Shown in pieces: positions 59,215 to 64,000 of a stretch of DNA of 64,000 nt. A program made the translations under genes and the position numbers. The stretch covers positions 1-64,000 of the forward strand of contig NZ_JBHIKY010000014.1 of NCBI RefSeq assembly GCF_042139015.1, read 5' to 3'. Position 1 is the stretch's first letter. Each line of letters begins with the position of its first letter. The notes beneath the pieces are model-generated. The model saw nothing but the letters and a program-made list of their open reading frames with translations. It searched no databases and was not told the DNA's origin. The DNA comes from JBHIKY01 sp042139015. GTDB lineage: Bacteria; Bacillota; Bacilli; Bacillales; Marinococcaceae.

Positions 59215-59617
59215 GCCAATGTCCCCCCAAAATAATTTTGCCTGAACGATAGGTGATTATGATTATTAAATTATATAATTGTGCGGATGAAACAACCTCC
59301 CTGGCCCCTATTCGGAAAACGGGTGCTCCACATAATTAAAACAGTCACTTCAAGCTGTAAAGCCGCTGTGTGCGGCCTGCTGACAGGACTGTTCATTATT
59401 CACCTATGTATGGGTAGTTGAGAGCATCGGGGGAAAGCGAAAAAGACTAATTAGTCTGAATAGTCTACAATTCTGCTCTGTTCCCCTCATTTCCGACAAA
59501 TTTATTGTACTCCCACTTTAAGAGCCAGTCAAGAAATCGGTGTATCCGTTTACTTGACTTCTTTCCCGTGCCAGGCCTGTATTTGTATGAAAAAAAGGCC
59601 CTGCAAAAAATAATCCA
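59215..59617. other. sdhC leader region
   Basis: There is no gene here. The minus strand contains the sdhC promoter (59504-59532), a 14-bp perfect palindrome AGACTAATTAGTCT (59444-59457), and a stem formed by AACAGTC (about 59339) and GACTGTT (about 59387) enclosing a CCGC-tgtgt-GCGG hairpin. These would lie in the 5' untranslated region of sdhC. Confidence 0.55.
59504..59532 (-). promoter_or_regulatory. Sigma-A promoter of sdhCAB
   Basis: TTGACT (59532-59527) and TACAAT (59509-59504) are 17 bases apart on the minus strand. This puts the start of transcription about 280 bases before sdhC. Confidence 0.7.
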
Positions 59618-60970
59618 TCATCCTATAATCATGCGTTCTGTCGGATATTTATAATAGGATTGTGTTTCCTTGCGTTTTACGGAAAATAAAAACACTAAGA
59701 TTCCAACGCGGCCGATAAACATCATCAGCATCAGAAGAATTTGGCTTCCACTCGTCAAATCAGGAGTCACTCCGGTTGACAGGCCGCACGTACCAAATGC
59801 AGAGCTTGCTTCAAAAATTATATCAACTAATGCAATATTATTATTACCCTGCTCAAAAGCACTGATTAATATAATTGAAGTAAAAAGACCCGCAAGAAAA
59901 AACGAAATGACAATAAATGCTTTTTGTTTATCTTCCGGATGAAGCTCTCTGCCGAACACCTTTACGTCACTTTTCCCGAGTGCAAAGCTTCGAATTGTCA
60001 GAAACATGACAGCCAGAGTAGTCGTCCGAATACCGCCTCCCACACTCGATGGACTTGCGCCAATTATCATCAGCATCGACATGAACAGCAATGTCGGCAG
60101 TGTAAACTCGGAGACATCCATCGTCGATAATCCACCGCTTCGTGCTGTCGCAGAATTAAAAACTGAATAGAAAAACTGCTGATGCCAGGCCATACCATCA
60201 TAATAAGAATTTCCTTCAAGAACCCAGATCCCTGCAACTCCGGCAAGAAAAACAAGAAAGTAGGTTGTTACAGTAACCTTTGTGAAAAGGCTGAAGGTAA
60301 AGCCTCTATGCTTGCCCAAAAAGTACTCTCTCAGTTCAATCAGCACTGGAAATCCAATCGCTCCGGCAAATATAAGCAGAATAACGATGAACTGCACATA
60401 GTAATCGTTGGCGAATGGAATCAAGGACTGACCGGTGACATCAAAACCAGAGTTTGTAAAAGCGCTCAGCGCAGCAAACGCCCCTTGATAATAAGCCTGC
60501 CCTGCCGTTTCAAAGTACTGTAAAAAATATGTACCGAGAATCAGCGCCCCAACGAGCTCAATTCCGAGCGCAAGCAGTAATATACCCCGCAGCAGCCGGA
60601 CCATACCTGAGAACTGATACTGATTCTGGTCCACCATTATAACCAGACGCTGCGACAGATTTATTTTTCTCCCGAGAAGCATCCATACAAACGTCCCGAG
60701 AGACATGATGCCAATACCGCCGATCTGCATGGCGAGTGCAAGAAAAAAGACCCCGGTGTAGCTGAGTGACTCAGATACATTGATCATTGTCAGTCCCGTC
60801 ACACTCACTGCTGAAACGGAGGTAAATAATGCTTCCAGATAGCTCAGATTCGTACCCGGCTGCTGAGAAACTGGGAGCCAGAGCAGAAAGCTGAATAAAA
60901 ACATGGAAAAAATATATGAAGAAATGATCATCCTAAAAGGAGTCATAAATTGCTCTAACCCTTTTTTCAT
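59618..60970 (-). CDS. K+ uptake channel subunit, TrkH/KtrB family
   Basis: The 450-residue membrane protein is a Trk/Ktr-type cation translocator with four M1-P-M2 repeats. The selectivity-filter glycines appear in SAVSVTGLTMIN, SAFTNSGFDVTGQS, SATARSGGLSTMDVS and SAFGTCGLSTGVTP. It works with a cytoplasmic RCK partner (KtrA/KtrC) that is not encoded nearby; in B. subtilis KtrD is likewise encoded apart. I chose ATG 60970 because GGAGGT lies seven bases upstream. It is divergent from yslB and interrupts the sdhC-yslB neighbourhood. Confidence 0.92.
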   Translation of the reverse strand: MKKGLEQFMTPFRMIISSYIFSMFLFSFLLWLPVSQQPGTNLSYLEALFTSVSAVSVTGLTMINVSESLSYTGVFFLALAMQIGGIGIMSLGTFVWMLLGRKINLSQRLVIMVDQNQYQFSGMVRLLRGILLLALGIELVGALILGTYFLQYFETAGQAYYQGAFAALSAFTNSGFDVTGQSLIPFANDYYVQFIVILLIFAGAIGFPVLIELREYFLGKHRGFTFSLFTKVTVTTYFLVFLAGVAGIWVLEGNSYYDGMAWHQQFFYSVFNSATARSGGLSTMDVSEFTLPTLLFMSMLMIIGASPSSVGGGIRTTTLAVMFLTIRSFALGKSDVKVFGRELHPEDKQKAFIVISFFLAGLFTSIILISAFEQGNNNIALVDIIFEASSAFGTCGLSTGVTPDLTSGSQILLMLMMFIGRVGILVFLFSVKRKETQSYYKYPTERMIIG

Positions 60971-61084
60971 CTTGTATACCTCCGCAAAGAATTCGGGCTT
61001 TAGTATATCATTTATAAAATACATGCGCTATAGAGATTCTCAGTTTTAGCAGGTATAATGTGTGGTGGAGAAGGTGGGGATATT

Positions 61085-61471
61085 GTGGAACAAACAGAGA
61101 GACTGTATACAGATTTTGGCTATGAAATATTGCGGGGAACGCTTCTTCCTGAATTGCTGGGAAATGAGGAAGCGGATATTCTTTATTGGGGAGGAAAAGT
61201 AATTGCCAGAAAGTACCCGCTGGAAACAGTCGAGGACATTCAAGATTTTTTCCATAAAGCCGGATGGGGCGAACTGACGATCCTGAAAAGAAAAAAAAGA
61301 GAAATGGCATTCGAATTAGATCATCCAGCCTCTGGTGAAAAATCGTTTAATTTTCAGCTCGAAGCCGGCTTTCTGGCACAACAGCTGGAGATTCAAACAG
61401 GCAAATTTACAGAAACCTTTATCATTCCAAAGAAATCACAATTAACCTTTCAAGTTCATTGGGACAAATAA
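61085..61471 (+). CDS. yslB: YslB-family protein (DUF2507)
   Basis: The product of about 128 residues resembles the YslB/DUF2507 family of Firmicutes in its ending region and central motif (LLGNEEADILYWGGKVIARK, PLETVEDIQDFFHKAGWGEL). The family resembles haem-NO-binding-like folds, but no function is established that I know of. I chose the GTG at 61085, with GGTGGGG five bases upstream; the frame opens 27 bases earlier at an ATG. In B. subtilis yslB also lies between sdh and uvrC. Confidence 0.8.
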   Translation: MEQTERLYTDFGYEILRGTLLPELLGNEEADILYWGGKVIARKYPLETVEDIQDFFHKAGWGELTILKRKKREMAFELDHPASGEKSFNFQLEAGFLAQQLEIQTGKFTETFIIPKKSQLTFQVHWDK

Positions 61472-61587
61472 TCAGCCCTGTTCAAATGGGAAGCAGGCTA
61501 TTTTTTAGAACTGCCTAAACAGGGAAGTGCTGAATTCTGCGTTTAAAAAAGCGCAGGTCCCCTTTCCGAAAAACTCGGACAGGAAAC

Positions 61588-63372
61588 TTACGCTCGATCC
61601 TGATCATGCAGGCGGTTCATTAATTCCTGCGAAATGCGGTCGGGAATGGCCACTTTTCGAAAATCATCGAGAGTGGCTTCTTTCATTTTCTTCATCGAGC
61701 CAAAGTGCTTTAACAGTTGGCGCTTCCGCTTTTCGCCAATCCCTGGTATATCATCGAGTATAGAAGTGAACATGCTTTTTCCACGGATTTGTCGATGAAA
61801 GGTAATCGCGAACCGGTGCACTTCATCCTGGATTCTCTGCAGCAGATAAAACTCATGGCTGTTCCGCTGCAGCGGCACGATCGCGGGAGGCTCTCCAATG
61901 ATCAGCTCCGACGTTTTATGCTTTTCATCCTTTGCCATTCCGGCTACCGGAATCGTGAGCCCCAGCTCATCTTCCAGTACGCTTTTTGCTGCACTCAGCT
62001 GCCCCTTGCCTCCGTCGATTAAAATAAGGTCCGGAAACGCAGCTTCTTCTTTTAACAGCCGAAAATAGCGGCGGCGTACCACTTCTTTCATGGAGGCATA
62101 ATCATCCGGTCCCTCGACACTGCGCACTTTATACTTACGGTAATCTTTTTTATGAGGCTTGCCGTCCAAAAATGTTACCATAGCGGCGACAGGATCGGTC
62201 CCCTGAATATTAGAGTTATCAAACGCCTCAATTCGGTACGGAGTATCAATACCGAGAGCTTCTCCGAGCTGTTCCACTGCTTTGGTTGTCCTCTCTTCAT
62301 CTCTTTCAATGAGGGCAAACCTTTCCCGCAGAGCCTGTTCGGCATTTTTTTCAGCCAGCGCTAATAGTTCTCTTTTTTTGCCGCGCTTTGGCTGCACAAC
62401 TTTTACCTCCAGCAGCTGTTCGGCGAGCTCCGAATCAATGGCTGCCGAAATCACAACCTCCTTCGGCTTTATGTGTTCTTCTTTCAAATAAAACTGGCCA
62501 AGATACGTAAAAAAATCGTCTTCCGGCTCTTGATAAAACGGAAATACCGACACATCCCGTTCAATCAGTTTTCCCTGCCGAACAAAAAAGACCTGCACGC
62601 ACATCCAGCCTTTATCATATGAAAAGCCAAACACATCCCGGCTCACCTGATCATTTATCGTCATTTTTTGTTTTTCCATCACTGCATCAATATGATGCAT
62701 TTGATCGCGCATTTCCTTTGCACGTTCAAAGTTCAGTTCCTCTGCGGCATGCTCCATTTTTACCTGCAGCTCTTTTTTCACTTCCTGATGTCCGTTATTC
62801 AAAAATTTTGCTATCCGCTGGACAAGGTCACGGTTGGTGTCTTCGCTGACTTCAAATTCACACGGGGCAAGACATTGGCCGATGTGATAATAAAGGCATA
62901 CCCGGTCCGGCAGGGTTCGGCATTTCCGCAATGGATACAAACGATCAAGCAGCTTTTTTGTTTCATTGGCAGCACCGGCATTCGGATAGGGACCAAAATA
63001 TTTGCCGCCGTCTTTTTTCACCTTGCGGGTCGTAATCAATCGGGGGTGCTCCTCATTTGTTATTTTTAAATACGGGTAGGATTTATCATCTTTTAGCAGC
63101 ACATTGTACTTCGGTTCATATTTTTTAATCAAATTCATTTCTAATATAAGAGCTTCAAGATTTGAAGACGTGATAATGTATTCAAAATCACGGATTTCCA
63201 TTACCAGCCGCTGCGTTTTTCCGTCATGAGATCCACGGAAATAAGAACGGACTCTATTCTTCAGCACCTTGGCTTTTCCGACGTAGATGACGGTCCCATG
63301 CTTGTTTTTCATTAAATAACAGCCTGGCTGGCCCGGAAGAACCGCCAGCTTTTCTTGAATGGAGTTTGTCAC
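61588..63372 (-). CDS. uvrC: Excinuclease ABC subunit C
   Basis: UvrC makes both incisions in nucleotide excision repair. The 594-residue protein has the N-terminal GIY-YIG nuclease domain (GCYLMKNKHGTVIYVGKAK, 18-36), the UVR motif contacting UvrB (HAAEELNFERAKEMRDQM, about 208), the RNase H-like endonuclease domain (IEAFDNSNIQGTDPVAAMV; LILIDGGKGQLSAA) and C-terminal helix-hairpin-helices (DDIPGIGEKRKRQLL). It starts with GTG at 63372, with GGGAGGG seven bases upstream. Confidence 0.96.
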   Translation of the reverse strand: MTNSIQEKLAVLPGQPGCYLMKNKHGTVIYVGKAKVLKNRVRSYFRGSHDGKTQRLVMEIRDFEYIITSSNLEALILEMNLIKKYEPKYNVLLKDDKSYPYLKITNEEHPRLITTRKVKKDGGKYFGPYPNAGAANETKKLLDRLYPLRKCRTLPDRVCLYYHIGQCLAPCEFEVSEDTNRDLVQRIAKFLNNGHQEVKKELQVKMEHAAEELNFERAKEMRDQMHHIDAVMEKQKMTINDQVSRDVFGFSYDKGWMCVQVFFVRQGKLIERDVSVFPFYQEPEDDFFTYLGQFYLKEEHIKPKEVVISAAIDSELAEQLLEVKVVQPKRGKKRELLALAEKNAEQALRERFALIERDEERTTKAVEQLGEALGIDTPYRIEAFDNSNIQGTDPVAAMVTFLDGKPHKKDYRKYKVRSVEGPDDYASMKEVVRRRYFRLLKEEAAFPDLILIDGGKGQLSAAKSVLEDELGLTIPVAGMAKDEKHKTSELIIGEPPAIVPLQRNSHEFYLLQRIQDEVHRFAITFHRQIRGKSMFTSILDDIPGIGEKRKRQLLKHFGSMKKMKEATLDDFRKVAIPDRISQELMNRLHDQDRA

Positions 63373-63391
63373 CGGCTCTCCCTCCCTTCGA

Positions 63392-63763
63392 TTATTGTTC
63401 TATCTCTTTATCTTCCTCGAGCCATTTCTTTAAAAGCTCGGCATGGTTCCAGCGTTTTTCTTTTGCTGCGAACACCAGCGTGATCGTTTCTGTTCTTGCC
63501 TGCTTTTTCATCTTATTATATATGGAAATCGCTTCCTTATCAGCAATTATTTCAGATTTGTACCTTGAAGCAAAGACCGGATATTTCTCTTTCTCATGAG
63601 CGAACCATTGCCGCAGTTCCTTTGAAGGTGCTATCTCTTTCACCCAATCATCAAGCGCTGCCTTTTCTTTGGAGATGCCGCGCGGCCAGACCCGGTCCAC
63701 TAAGAAACGAAATCCGTCATTGTGTGCCGGTTTTTCATAAATTCTTTTTGTTTGAATTGGCAT
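63392..63763 (-). CDS. DUF488-family protein (YeaO-like)
   Basis: The 123-residue protein belongs to the DUF488/YeaO group: KRIYEKPAHNDGFRFLVDRVWPRG at the start (invariant DRVWPRG), DDWVKEIAPSKELRQWFAH, and the closing TLVFAAKEKRWNHAELL. No function is established. GGAGG stands before the ATG. It lies between trxA and uvrC, two genes adjacent in B. subtilis, so it looks like an added gene. Confidence 0.88.
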   Translation of the reverse strand: MPIQTKRIYEKPAHNDGFRFLVDRVWPRGISKEKAALDDWVKEIAPSKELRQWFAHEKEKYPVFASRYKSEIIADKEAISIYNKMKKQARTETITLVFAAKEKRWNHAELLKKWLEEDKEIEQ

Positions 63764-63783
63764 AACAACCTCCGTATATTACA

Positions 63784-63815
63784 GAAAAAACTGCTGATCG
63801 CAATCAGCAGTTTTC
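63784..63815. terminator. Terminator of trxA
   Basis: AAAACTGCTGAT and ATCAGCAGTTTT form a 12-bp stem with a short loop and T tract on the minus strand. Confidence 0.85.
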
Positions 63816-63820
63816 CCGTT

Positions 63821-64000
63821 TTAAAGGTGCTTATTCAACAATTCTACGAGCTGTTCCTTTGGCTGAAAGCCTACAACCTGCTCGACTACCTCGCCGTCCT
63901 TGAAAACGAGCAGTGTCGGTATGCTCATCACACCGTACTTACCTGCTGTTTCCTGGTTTTCATCTACATCAAGTTTCGCGATTTTAATTTGTTCGCCCAT
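63821..64000 (-). CDS. trxA: Thioredoxin, C-terminal part (partial)
   Basis: The last 59 codons of a thioredoxin lie here: KIAKLDVDENQETAGKYGV, the cis-proline loop MSIPTLLVFKDGE and the C-terminal helix PKEQLVELLNKHL. The CGPC active site and the true start are beyond the window edge. Thioredoxin reduces protein disulfides. It lies next to uvrC as in B. subtilis, but with a DUF488 gene between. Confidence 0.93.
   Translation of the reverse strand: MGEQIKIAKLDVDENQETAGKYGVMSIPTLLVFKDGEVVEQVVGFQPKEQLVELLNKHL

Overview
The window is a chromosomal segment from an endospore-forming member of the Bacillaceae. The evidence is the sporulation and germination genes (spoIIB, spoVID, ysxE, gerM, gerE), T-box leaders, strong AGGAGG ribosome-binding sites with frequent GTG/TTG starts, and a gene order that follows the Bacillus subtilis minD-to-trxA interval from memory. 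Acidic tails and linkers in MreC, GerM, SpoVID and the PepSY protein hint at a salt- or alkali-adapted lineage. That is an inference, and the species cannot be named from the sequence alone.

Layout. 1-2200 is an accessory margin: the 5' end of an IS3-type transposase gene, a small unknown gene, an orphan arsR, and two repeat elements with terminal inverted repeats. 2204-9964 holds the cell-shape, division and competence block minD, minC, mreD, mreC, mreB, radC, maf, spoIIB, comC, all on the minus strand. 10242-13009 is a plus-strand insertion with a response regulator, a histidine kinase and a PepSY-domain protein (YkoG/YkoH/YkoJ type). 13473-17920 is folC and valS with its valine T-box. 18066-20603 holds a small proline-rich membrane protein, ysxE and spoVID. 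20788-21042 is a transporter remnant. 21216-27818 is hemL and hemB-D-C-X-A (5-aminolevulinate to uroporphyrinogen III), with a PerR-like box ahead of hemA. 27897-34916 holds a small membrane protein, engB, lonA, lonB and clpX. 35376-47365 holds tig, ysoA, leuDCBA, ilvC, ilvH, ilvB with a leucine T-box, and ilvE. A tRNA-Arg(UCU) gene follows. 48256-52761 is ysnB, rdgB, rph, gerM, racE and ysmB. 52958-55013 is ptsHI with its own promoter. 55325-55662 is gerE with a sigma-K-type promoter. 56030-59532 is sdhCAB. The right end has a KtrB/TrkH-type K+ transporter subunit, yslB, uvrC, a DUF488 gene and the 3' part of trxA.

How the genes work together. Most of the window is conserved core biology: septum placement (MinCD) and lateral wall synthesis (MreBCD), tetrapyrrole synthesis, branched-chain amino-acid synthesis, ATP-dependent proteolysis (LonA, LonB, ClpX), respiration (Sdh) and spore formation. 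Regulatory sequence can be read for several blocks: T-boxes for valS and ilv-leu, a Per box for hemA, and mother-cell or forespore promoter matches for spoVID, gerE, lonB and a small proline-rich protein.

I did not find a complete new defence, mobile or biosynthetic system. The less ordinary content is the intergenic repeat families (a terminal-inverted-repeat element that supplies the arsR stop codon, a 233-bp palindromic element, a 3'-end terminator-linked repeat and 21-bp tandem arrays), a small candidate spore membrane protein, a prepilin peptidase with a shortened zinc motif, a long sdhC leader, and ptsHI placed next to gerE.
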